A stretch of 64,000 nucleotides of DNA from Zonotrichia leucophrys gambelii (lineage: Eukaryota; Chordata; Aves; Passeriformes; Passerellidae). Both the position numbers and the translations under genes were made by a program. The stretch is from NCBI RefSeq assembly GCF_028769735.1, contig NC_088172.1:60233075-60297074 (forward strand), given 5' to 3'. Positions 37,670-49,050 of this stretch are shown piece after piece; position 1 is the first letter of the stretch, and every line of letters begins with the position of its first letter. The notes beneath the pieces are model-generated. The model did not search any database. It was not told the DNA's origin and saw only the letters and a list, made by a program, of their open reading frames with translations.

Positions 37670-39285
37670 AAAAAAATTAAACTTAATAGTCTATACAAGG
37701 AGCTTTACTTTTGATTCAGTATTCATCAGCAAGTGGTCCAACCACATTGCCAAAGTTGCAGAAAGAAAAGGCAAGGACTGAGAGAATGAAGAAGACTGGG
37801 TTTGAGACTAAGGAACCTGAAGGTACACAAGCTCATGGGACATGATGAGATTCATCCATGCCAGAAGAAATGGCTAAGACACTATCCATCATATTTGAGA
37901 AATTGTGGCTGTCCAGTGAAGTTTCCAGTGACTGGAAAAGTGGAAACACAACCCTCCACTTTAAAAAAAGGAAATAAGGAAGACCTGAGGAACTACAGCC
38001 CAGTCAGTCTCAAGTCAGTGACAGGCAAGGTCATGGAGCACATTATCCTGAAAACTCTGCTAAGGCAAATGGAAAATTAGAAAGTTATTGGTGACAGCCA
38101 GTATAGCTTCATTAAAGTGCAAAGACTGCCTGACAAATTTGGTGGCTTTCTATGACAGGGTTCCAGTGCTGATGGGTAAGGGAAGAAGACTGATGTTATC
38201 TGCCTGGAATCATACAAAGCATTTGATACTGTCCCACATGGCATCACTGCCTCTCAACTGAAGAAATATAGGCTTGACACATGGGACACTGGGTGGATAA
38301 AAAACCTGCTGATGCTCACACTCAGACACTTGTGGTTAACAGCTCAATGTCCAAGTGGAAAGCACTGACAAGTGGAAGGACCCAGAGATTGGTTTTGGGA
38401 CTTTTAACAGCACTTTTTAACAACTTTGTCAGCGACATGGCCAGCGGGATTGAGGGCACACTCGGCAAGTTTGCCAAAGACACAAAAGCTTTGTGGTGTT
38501 AGGAAGGGATACCATCCAGAGGGACCACAACAGGCTTGAGAGGTGGGCCTGTGTCAACCTCACAAAGTTCAACAAGGACAAGTGCAAGATCCTGCACCTC
38601 AGATCAATCCTGAGTACAAACACAGGTTAGGCAGAGAACGGTTTGAGACCAGACAAGAGGAGTAAGACCTGGGGGATTTGCTCGATGAGAAGCTCACCAT
38701 GACTTGGCAATGCATGCTCACAGCCCCAGAAGCCAGCCATGTTGTAGGCTGCATCAAAAGCAGTGTGGGCAGCAGGTGAAGGGAGGGGATTCTCTCCCTC
38801 TATTCTGCTCTTGGGAGACCTCACTTGGGGCACTATGTCCAGCTCTGGGGTCCCTAACCTAAGCAGCAACCTTTTGGAGCAAGAACACAGAAAATGATAA
38901 AAAGGCTGGAACGCCTTTCCTATGAAGACAAGAGAAAACAAGGCTTTAGAACTGCCATACAGTACTTAGAGGGGGCTTACAAGAGAGTTGGTGAGGAACT
39001 TTTACAGGGACATTTAGCAATAGCACAAGGGGAAATGGTTTCCAACTGAAAGAAGGTACATTTACATTAGATACAAGGAATAAATTCTTCACTGTGAGGG
39101 CAGTGAGACATTGGAACAGAATGCCCATAGAGTTTGTGGATGTCCCATCCCTGGAAGTGTTCAGGGCCGGCTTGAATGGGGCTCTGTGCAACCTGGTCTA
39201 GTGGAAGATATCCCTGTTCATGGTAGGGGGTTGGAACTAGATGATTTTTAAGGTCCCCTCCAACCCAAACCATTCTATAATTTGT
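37670..39285 (+). mobile_element. CR1 LINE, 5'-truncated, degenerate
   Basis: About 1.6 kb of chicken repeat 1 LINE, the dominant avian retrotransposon, inserted antisense to FMN1. Its 3' end is unmistakable (GGTTGGAACTAGATGATTTT, then CCTCCAACCCAAACCATTCT near 39,229-39,276). The body carries remnants of the ORF2 reverse transcriptase: the AFDTVPHG motif near 38,217-38,240, and further on frame-broken stretches around the conserved DMASGIEGTLGKFAKDTKA segment. Stops and frame changes show it cannot be translated as a whole. The open frames at 37,802-38,080 and 38,281-38,502 are pieces of this ORF, and minus-strand frames between 38,429 and 39,402 are its shadows. The 5' boundary is estimated from the string before the ACTGAGAGAATGAAGAA region and may be off by tens of bases. 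Confidence 0.93.
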
Positions 39286-42200
39286 CAGCGTTAGAAGGAT
39301 GACATCTCCTGTCAGCTGAATTAAGGGAGAGAAAATTGGGACCCAAATACAACATTTAAAAAAACTCTGAAACATATCAACCAAAAAACCCCAGCAAATC
39401 ACTCTATCATACTTAGCTATGTATGTTTAGCAGCTACTCACTGTAATGTTGTCATGTCTCATTCACACAAGTAAAATACATTGTATTTTGCGTGCAGCTT
39501 TGAGCTCCTCACATGATGTGCCCTGCTACTGATATTAAATCCTATGCTGCCTAAAAGTCTCATTCAGGACTAGGCAGGAAACAGATGTGAAGACAGACAG
39601 CATACCTATGACTAAATATATGTCTTCAGGTACAGTAAAGATCCAGCAAGAGAATTGTTCATCTGTGAGCCTGGACTTCACAGTGCAGAAGAACATATGC
39701 CATTGTGATTAGGGCTCATGAAGGACCTAAGCTTTAATATCCTCTTATTTTTCATTCTCCATCCCAGGAACTATGTAATTAAAAAATCTTATTTGATTAC
39801 ATTTTTACTGGAGAAGAGATTTAAAATGTGAGTTTTCAGCCTTCTCCAACTATCCAAAAAGTTTTTAGCAATCTTTTTCAGAAGGCATTTTTTTTCATAG
39901 TCTTTTGTGTTGGATGGCTTGTATCATGCTATTCTGATACTCATACATTGATCTGTTCTCATGTGATGACAAAATACCTTTTTTAACTCTACCACACCTG
40001 TGCTGTCTGAAACCACTGTGATGCTTACAAAAATGATTATATGAGATCCTGTGCCAAAGGAATAAAACAGCTGACAACCCCAGTCTAAAAGTTCAGTCTT
40101 TCATGGGCTTTGAAGTGAGGAAAGGCTAATTCAGTGAAGCCTGTCTAGTGTTGCAAATACAACACAATCTGAATTAGGATTATTATGTAAAAATGCACAC
40201 CAATGGAGGTGCTGACATCTGAAGTAGGAACAAGTTTATATCATGCTGACATTAAACTATTTATCAGCATTAAGATGTCAGTGTGAGATTACAAGAATAC
40301 TTTCAGGACAAAAAGAGCAAGTTTTAAAAGCTCCTTCAATAATTCAACAAAAAGAACATTAACAGAAAAATGCAAACATTTATAAAATTAAACTGCTAAG
40401 GTTGAATTCCTGCATCTTACGTTCTAATGAGTTTATGTTGCTTGCCCTTCATATTCCTCCAACATTTTATTCTCAAAGGAAAAAAAAAGTATTTTTTAGA
40501 TATTACTAATGAGGATATTTTGGTAATCATAATAATATTTAAAGTGAGTGTCTCCACATAAACTACTAATATCCAATCTCTTAATGTTCCGTGCAATTTT
40601 TTAAAGAAAAACAAAAGCATATTTATTCATATATCTTCCTAATCATGCTTCAGTCATATTTTCCTCAAATTATTTTTAGAAAAATTATGAACTACTGCTA
40701 TGTTCTCCCTTATATTTATCAAATTATAAACACAATATTTAAAGAAAATGAAATCTGCAAAATCAATCATTCTGGGTTAGAAAAGGCCAGAATTCAGATT
40801 ACCATAGCAGCACTCATTTTGCAATCATCTACAGTATTTCTGGAGCCAGGAACTTAACCCAGACATCCAAGATTCAGTCTGATGCTTTAGTCTCATTCAC
40901 AATCCATCATTTGATGATGCACAGCCTTTTGCTACTTGACCTAAGAGAACAAGTCATGACCAACTATCTGGTTGCAGCTACAGCGATAAATAGAACTCAC
41001 TGTGATTTATACATTCCTTTAGTAACACTTTGGAAACCGGGTTCCTGAATGCTCTTCTAGGCAAAAGAAGGAGATAGTTACAGACAGTTCAACCAACAGG
41101 ACAATTTTAGCATCTTTATCCTGTGAGATCATGAGGATGTGACTAGAATTAATGTCTGGAGAAGAGTCTATATTCTTGGGTCCAGCAAAACAAAACCTGG
41201 TGCTTGTATTCACTTACAATAGCAGAACTGCAGTTTTGCAAATTTAGACTAGAAGGAACCTAAGACTGAATGGCTACCCTGTGGTCCAAAACTTAAAATC
41301 ACACTGGAATAATTCTTATTGCTTTTAAATGAACTAGCCAAACATCAGAAATTTTTGTTTTTACTTCTGCAAACAATGCTTGTACTTCTCCCACAGCATG
41401 TTTTTTTTTAAGTCTAAAACAAATTATATTGGCTTGGCTTCTTAATACGATGTAGGATGATTTGCTCAGATTTGAAGTCTGCAGCATTTTTACAATTTAT
41501 AGAATCTCAGTGGAAAAGCTGTGATTTCAACATACTGAATCTTCCCACTTCCCTAAAAAGACTTGCTATTCTGAGGGAGTGATGGCTGCTACCTCCTGCC
41601 ATAAGTTTCCTGCTTTATCAAGCTGACAAGAATGCACAGCCAAGAAAGCACCTCAACAGCACCCAGAGACTGCTTTTCACTGCAAACTTAACCACAGTTA
41701 AAACCTGAGGACTACGAATCATTTGTGGATCATGCACACACAATTCTTTTGGTTTCAGCTGGCTAACCTGTCCAGTGGGGCAAGGCTAAAGGACTACTAA
41801 CTGCTAATGAAATTCCTCTACAAACCATGTGATAATTAGTACCCTCAGCATTTCCCCACTGTCTCATGTCAGACTCATTTTCACCAGAAAAAGAAGTGAT
41901 TTCTGATACTCTCCAAGCTGGTAGATGTGATCTCTCATGTATTTGCACCCCTATCTATCCACAGCTGCATATGGAACAATGGAGACAAGGTTACCAAACG
42001 GTGCTTTGCTTTCAATCTCTCTCATTCAAATTGTGATAACTTGTGAGGAATTAGTCAAAGACAGAAAATGTGACTATATATGATATTTTGGGAACATGCA
42101 AATTTTAAACTTCTACTGTTTGGTATGAATAAATTTTCATTGGAAAGGACAAATTTTATGGGGTAAACCATGCTTGCCAATATCCACTAAGCCAATGTAG

Positions 42201-43706
42201 AAAGGAGAGCACAGGTAACTTAACTTTCTGCTAAGTATATTGATCACTATATGAATGATCATGAAGTCCCTCAAGAAAGGACTGGCATCCTGTCACTAAT
42301 TTGATACTTTAATGCACATGCTGGCTGTTTACCTTACTGACTTGGATAGCAAGGCAAATACTGAACAGCCTTCATCACACATTCTTGCCTCTTTCCCTTC
42401 TTTAGCATTCAAATGAAACCATCTTTACAATCAAGCTAGAGATATGCAACCTGGTTTTATCTCTGATGAATCTAATAAAAGTGTTAACATTAAAAAATTA
42501 TTTTTTAATTAATACATAATTAGCAACAATCTGCTAGACTAGTTGCAGTAACATAACCCAAAGTTATCTAGCTGTGCGTGGCAGTTACTATTCTTATAAA
42601 GCATTGCATTTCTAACCCCTTGCCAAGGATATTTAATTTAGTATCCAAGTTTTCTTGCCTGTGGGAAAACCATTTTCCATTTTAGCTGCATGCAACACGT
42701 ATAAGTGAATATGCTGTAAGTAACTAGCTCCTTTGAACTTTTGGGTCCCATTATGAACACAAGTTATCTACTCTGAAAAGGCATCATATAAACATGCCAA
42801 ATAATTCAACCTTATGAAAAATGCTTTTCATCTGAATTATAAGTTAAAACTTTTTTCTGACTTTGGAGAAACTGGAACTTGAAAAGATAAAAACGTAAAG
42901 CTTGATTTTTCTTTGCCCAGAGCATATGTTATATAAACAAAAATCCCCAAAAGGTGCCAAGAATTGTCCCTCTGTTTTTCTAAATGATCACGTGTGCAGT
43001 CTAGCTGAAAAGACTCATCGATTATGTCTACACAAACAACAAAAGCCCCTAGAAAAAATATCTAGATCAAAAGCTTGTCAAACACTGAACAGGAAAGAGA
43101 AATCCTGCTTTAAACATGGCCTCTTTCAAGTCGGAATTCAATCCCATGAAGTAAAAACAAAGGATTTCATAATGAAAGGTATTTAAATTACTTTATTTTT
43201 GGAACTTAACCAGGGATTCTTTCTTGCTATATGTTAGCCTTTGTCTTTCTTACATTAGGACAGAATTCTGCTTAATAGGCCCTACTATTTTAAAAAAATG
43301 TAGAAATTGTTTAGTCACACTTTTACTGTGTTCACAATATACATTTCCAATTATTTTCATCAACATGACAGTGATATTTTTACTGACATTATGGGCTTCT
43401 CCCTTTGTTAACCACCTAACAATATACACTATTTATATGGGAACACAGCAAACCTCCTAATGGATGTGATGGATATACCTTTTTCTTTTCTTTTTCCTGA
43501 CTCTCCTAAAGTACAGACACGTAGTCACAAAAGAAATTGCATATCCTTGCAAAACCAGATCATTATACAGCATATATAAAATTATAATCAGGAAAGTGTA
43601 GCCAGATATCATAAAATAAGCATAAGTATAAAGTTAGATACTTTTAAAAATATGGTTTCTAAAAGAAAAAACACAATTTTAACAAATTTTACTTCTGCTG
43701 AAACAC

Positions 43707-43848
43707 AATCATAAAATCATAGAATGGTTTGAGTTGGAAGGGACCTTAAAGATCATCTAGTTCCAACCCCCTGCCATAATCAGGGACACCTTTCACTAAA
43801 CAAGGTTGCTCAGAGCTCCATAACCTGGCCTGAACACCTCCAGGGACA
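43707..43848 (-). mobile_element. CR1 LINE 3' end fragment
   Basis: Reads as the reverse complement of a CR1 3' terminus: ATCATAGAATGGTTTGAGTT, GGAAGGGACCTTAAAGATCA, TCTAGTTCCAACCCCCTGCC, then AACCTGGCCTGAACACCTCC. It is short, with no coding part, and in the same orientation as FMN1. Divergence looks moderate. The boundary at the far end (towards 43,850) is uncertain. Confidence 0.93.
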
Positions 43849-44224
43849 ATCCCCATGTTTGATTTCCTGCTGTGTTAATAAGGTTAAATGACATGATTTA
43901 CAGCATACCAACAGTGATATCTTGCAGACAAACTTGTGATTTGAATGTCCCCTATCTATACATAAAAACTATAATACAAACCTAATGCAAAACACTTGCT
44001 ACATGTTCAATCGTGCCACTACTGAAATATTTGTATGCCATACGTACATAACCAGAATTCAGCTTGAAATTTGTTCATACCTACTAGTGCTGGAGACAAC
44101 ACCCTGATTGCCAGACTTGTTTTAGAAAACAGCAGTTCATATTTGATGATTAAAAATATTGGGTGTGCTCAATTTATTCCCTGTAATTGAGAGTCCTGTA
44201 GCATGGATCAGCACATGTGTAGCC

Positions 44225-44270
44225 TGGTTCTGTCCCCTCCAACCCAAACCATTCTGTGATTCCATAGGTA
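44225..44270 (+). mobile_element. CR1 LINE 3' tip, very short
   Basis: Carries CCCCTCCAACCCAAACCATT followed by CTGTGATTCC, the extreme CR1 3' end with its terminal ATTCTRTGATTC-type repeat. Only about 45 nt are clear; sequence to the left is too degraded to call. It is opposite in orientation to the fragment 380 nt away at 43,707-43,848, giving an inverted pair. Confidence 0.8.
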
Positions 44271-44538
44271 TTCCACTTATAACATTTGGATAGATAGTCA
44301 TCTTGGATACTCTAACCAGGAAGATATACAAGCATATCTGACAGGCCTCTCAAATACAAAGCACGTTCAGTTAATAAATATTTCTAGATATGGTAGCTCT
44401 CAGTTAATGAATTGATAAATCAGCACTAGAAACAGAATTCTTACATAATGCCTGTTCAGGAGACAAAAGGTCTTCGATTATAAGAGGAAATATTGAAGCA
44501 GAATGAGCAGCAAAATGTTAAAATTATGTTGGTGTACT

Positions 44539-44562
44539 CATCAGGGTATTTTAACCCTGATG
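44539..44562. repeat. Perfect inverted repeat, 9-bp stem, 6-nt loop
   Basis: CATCAGGGT, loop ATTTTA, ACCCTGATG. The stem is complete, with no mismatch. Confidence 0.93.
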
Positions 44563-45239
44563 CATTGAATTCTGACTTGTACTAAAAAGCAAATTGGTTG
44601 ATGCAGAGTAGAATTTCAAGAGATGCTCTGACATACATTAGTGAAAACCCAAAGTTATCCGTATTTCCTATAATCTCGTCAAAGAAAAGTCTAGTAAACC
44701 ATAGTCTATTCATTTTAAAAGTGTTTTTCTCCTAATATTCAGGATGCCAGTTGATCCTGGATATTTTTAATATATTTTTTATTGCAGTGTTATTCATTAG
44801 TCACAGCCAAGTATTTCATATGGATTTGCAGTAGATCTGAAAAACCTTTAACTACTTTCTTTATGCTTATTCCATGTTTTTGGCACATACAAAAGAATTA
44901 TCTCATTGGAATGAAGTTAATGAAACAAATCCAGCTTCAATAATTTTTCAAGGAACAAAGGCTGTAAATTTGTTTTCTACTGGAATGTTGAACTTAGAAG
45001 ATCACACACTCAAGTCAATAGCATTTGTCTTTGCTGTCATGCAAAAGAGAGTGAGTCACCTACAGTACAAGAGAACAACTTTGGTAAGTCTGTTAGAACT
45101 GTGTGGCATCTGATCAAACTAATCCATGTCTTTCTATGATGCCAAAATAAACAGTCCCTTTCCCACAATGTATAAACATTGTTCCCATAACTTTCCTTTG
45201 AAATGTCATGAAAAGGTTAAGCGACGTTTCATTATTTAC

Positions 45240-45332
45240 CTTGACTAATGAATTGCTCCATGTTGTCTTTGAAAGGCTGTAGGTGCTCTTCTAGTGATAG
45301 CTGATAAACTTTTGCTGCTTCTGTCTCACATG
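45240..45332 (-). CDS. FMN1: FMN1 coding exon F (FH2 coiled-coil region)
   Basis: A 93-nt exon too short to stand out as an open frame, found by its expected peptide. The acceptor is ATTTCAG and the donor GTAAAT. With the G left by exon E it reads [21 protein letters not shown] and on to [10 protein letters not shown], then one base of the next Ala codon. Formin 1 has a closely similar series ([23 protein letters not shown]) at this place, so identity and order are secure. It is charged and helix-forming. Unlike exons A-E it stands alone, with 8.6 kb of intron before it and 15.1 kb after it. Confidence 0.94.
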
Positions 45333-48300
45333 CTGAAATTGGAGTAACAGATTAGTTTAGGATGACACATCATAGCATGGATCTGCATACTATAAGAAAA
45401 GACAGTTTAATTCATATCCAGGGAAACCAGTGGAATATGTGCCTCAAACACACTACAGGTACAAACACTACGATAATAGAATCAGGAACAGTCATGTTCC
45501 CAGTAAAATGTTTTTATATGCAGATAATTTGTGGCCAGTGCGTGAGTTTAAATAAGTGGCAGCAAAAAATTAACAGAAGTATCCAGTGGTTTTGAGGGAG
45601 AAAGACAAATTTAAAGGGCAGAATTGTATGGGAACAAAATTAAAAACTCAGATTCCAGGCTGTATTGATATACCTGCCCCCAGGTAATAGTGCCTGAATT
45701 AAATAAGGTTCAGATGCAAAACCTGCACCAAACAGCAGAAATTACCTTAATTTAGGGAGTTAAGCCAGAGGAGGCCTTGATACTTGATAAAAACACAGAT
45801 GTGGTGAAGAGTTCTGCATTTTTCAAAAGTAAAGGAGCAAAAGGACTAAAGTGAAAGATTGTAAGAATACTCATGGCTCGAACTGTCTGAGAGAACTTGA
45901 ACAAGAACAGCTTGTTTCTTATTGGACTAAAAACCAAGACCGAGAATCTGGAGCCTAAAGCAGCCCTGACACAGCAATTATTTGTGGGTAAGGTGGTACC
46001 TTCACACTTCCAAGCTAATTTAATTTGGGTTAAGAGAAGACCCGAGACTTTAATTTCAGATGAATGTTGAGCTCCAATTACTACCATAAGGGAAATATTT
46101 TTAGGCTGTGACAAGCTCCTATCATTCAAGAAATGAATCCTCCTTGATTCTGTCTCAGAATTTTCAGTTCAAGTGCATACATTCCAAAACATGCATTTCC
46201 TTGCTTTCTGTAATTTGTCACTAGAATATAAAGCCCCACTATTCATATATGCCATTGCTATTCCTCATTGTAACTGAAGAATTTAGAGTGTTGATCTTGA
46301 CGAAAGTAGTACAAAATACCAGTTCCCAGTATTTCTTCCCAAATGAAGAAGTAAGATACTGAGTAAATGCTTGCGTCAGAAGGTATGTGAGAATACAAAC
46401 AGCCTTCTAAATGTAATATTTTTTATCCTCAGCTTCAAACTCAAATACATTTATCTCCATGACCTGCTCAGCTAAACATCCCAAATATCAAAGGAATAGA
46501 TTGGCAAAGGGAATCTGCTGTGATGACTTCGTAACAAAGTTTTGTCTAAAGCAAAAGCTTGTCTGATCATTCTTAACTGACTCAAAACCTGGTCTTATGT
46601 TCCCTATTCTCACGTTTAGTTATTTTCTCATTTTAGCAAATACATATACAATTGAAAAACTTAGGCAAAATTACCAAATTTTAAAAACTCCATTTGCTTC
46701 CAGCAGATTTTAAATTTTCTTATATTGAAGGAATTGAAAGGTATTCAAGGCACCACAAAAGAGACTCATATTGGCAGTCACAAAAGTCAAGCACTAGGTA
46801 GAAAGTGATGTCACAAGACTGAATTGCCCAAACAGGAATAAAGATACTTTTTGTTACTTTAAAGCAAGGTGAAGGTTTCAGTATCCTCTAGTCCCAAATT
46901 ATGCACTTGAGGCCTTCCAAAGATCTCAAATCCTAAATAGAAGTTGGCAAGGGCAGAGACACCTTTTCACTAGATCTCTAAATCAATTTTAACCTATAAG
47001 CAATACATGAAGAATGGAAAGGACCGATAGTACATCTAATTTCATCTCCTCTCAAGACCATGTGCTGCAGAGAACTTCATGCCATTTTTCACAGAAGCAA
47101 TCAAACCAGATTCTTGTGGGCAATTCAAACTGGTAGCTTTTTTGCCCATACATACATATGTGTCTCAAATGCTTCTGACCTGGAAATTGATGTGATATTC
47201 TGTGCTCAAAATCAGTTTAGAGATTTAAACAAATTGCAATTCCAGCTGTATCCAGTATCTCAATAATTCATCTCATTCTCTGTTTCTGTGTTAAAATACA
47301 ATTAATTGCATATTTTTCAAGCTATTGTCTTAGCTTGGTCATCCTATATTTTTGTTTTATTTTTATTTCAGGTCAATTTAGTAAAAACATATAAAGTTTC
47401 ATTACAGCCAATATAATTTAAGAGACATCTATATGGAAAAGGAAAGTGACAAAACACTCTGTGCTTTGCACTAACATTTTCAGTAAGTGATTGTGGTAAG
47501 TGATGTAAAATGTACTCAGTCTCATTATCAGAAACAGTTATTTTATCTTTCTGAAAAGGAGAAAAAAAAGTTTTCAACATTCATACTATCTGTTTAATGC
47601 ACATTTTCCAGCTGGTTCTGTTGGATACTAAATTTTAGCCCCTGGAAGCACAAATCTCTTCTAAATATAAAATATTTCTATTTCAACAAAATGAATGACC
47701 AGCTGACCAGCTGCTCCTCAGGCTTACTGCATTTTCTTTGGCAAGTATAACAATGGGCAAGAGGAGTTTTCTTTTCAAACTCCCAAAACATAAAAATTTA
47801 ATGGAAAATAAAAGCAAACAAAAACCCCACACTGAACACAAGAAACCCAACCTATAAAAAAATAAAAAAGCAAGCAGACTAATGAATTATCCTGGATGAG
47901 TAATTAACAGATCTATTAAGCTGTTTTTGTTAAGTAATTCAGAAAAGGCATACTTATCTATAGAAATCTTCTAGAAGTCAGGTGGATTTTCAAAATAGTT
48001 ACAGATATTAGAGAGCACACCTTTAATTGAGATTTGCTAGACTGTTTGTATTAAAGTTTTTATGGAAGCTTTGAAATTATGTCCTTAATTTTCTAAGGTT
48101 CGGACTACTCAGGCTTCCACAGGAGATGTGGCTGTGTCCTACTCGTCCAAAAACTATAGAACAACTTTATCACGCCTTTCTCAACTTCTTCAGTGCTTTC
48201 TGGATCCCCTACAACTGCAACCTGTGACTTTAAAAGAAAGTTTAGACTTTATCTAAAGGAAACAATGCTGGCCTCATCAAAAGACACACTCTGATGAACC

Positions 48301-48976
48301 CAGCCACAAATACAGAAAGAGCTCCTAATTTTCTTCTATTTATTTTTTTTGGAATTGTAATGACTTACACTAAGAACTGCTGAGTCTTCAAGGGCTTCCA
48401 TAGACAGCTCCTTGTTTGGAGTTTTAAGGACAGTAAAATATGACTCACAGATTGACTGAAAGCCTGGCTTTAGTTTACATCTGGTTTAGGTTTAGGAATC
48501 TGCATGTGGCATAGCTGTAGCAATTAACCCTGTCAGTGATAACAGAACAAACAGATAGAATTTGTGGATGTACAGTTGTAAATGAGTCGGTAAATGTAAA
48601 GATTTAATTTGGTTAAAATAATACCTGTTTCTGTAAAGGTAAGTGGTAGAGATAACTGGAGGACTGACCCAAACCACTACTGTTGCTATTATTTTGCTAT
48701 TAATTACTTTGAGTGATTTGGCATTATTTTATAAAAGACTGAAGGAATTTTTTCACCAGAATATGGATCTATGGATGATAGAAAAAAAAATAAAGGATCT
48801 ATTTCTTAATTGGGAAATATCTTCATTCACATTTGTAGCAAAACTATTAATAGAGAATGACAAAACCACAAACATTTCAAATTCCAAATGTTTTTGATGA
48901 TGCAATTCAAACTCTAAAGAATATAATTTTTTCCTCATTTCAATTCTCTCTACTCCAGCTCCGCCTTCTCTTGAAA

Positions 48977-49050
48977 CTTGAAATACTAAATATTAAAAAT
49001 ATTAAATATTAAAAAATAATAAATAATAATAAATAAATATTTAAAAAAAA
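48977..49050. repeat. AT-only low-complexity tract
   Basis: Repeated TAAATATTAAAAA and AATAATAAATAA words; almost no G or C over about 70 bp. Confidence 0.9.

Larger units (their letters stand above)
30114..45239 (-). other. FMN1: FMN1 intron F-G
   Basis: A 15.1-kb intron with donor GTAAAT and acceptor TTTTTACAG. It holds an antisense CR1 of about 1.6 kb (37,670-39,285), two short opposed CR1 3' ends (43,707-43,848 and 44,225-44,270), a T-poor tract (30,249-30,470), two hairpins (31,791-31,822 and 44,539-44,562) and a sense-strand G-quadruplex motif (36,173-36,197). The remaining stretches showed nothing I could assign. Confidence 0.9.

Noticed and set aside
41245..41295. Possible degraded CR1 tip (CTAGAAGGAACCTAAGACTG)
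   Set aside because: Too short and too diverged.
45752..46129. 125-codon minus-strand frame
   Set aside because: No domain and no phase-compatible splice sites connecting it to FMN1. It lies about 400 nt from exon F, but known formin sequence leaves no room for it.
46990..47100. String AAGAATGGAAAGGACCGATA resembling a CR1 3' end
   Set aside because: Only scattered agreement with the CR1 terminus; not enough for a call.
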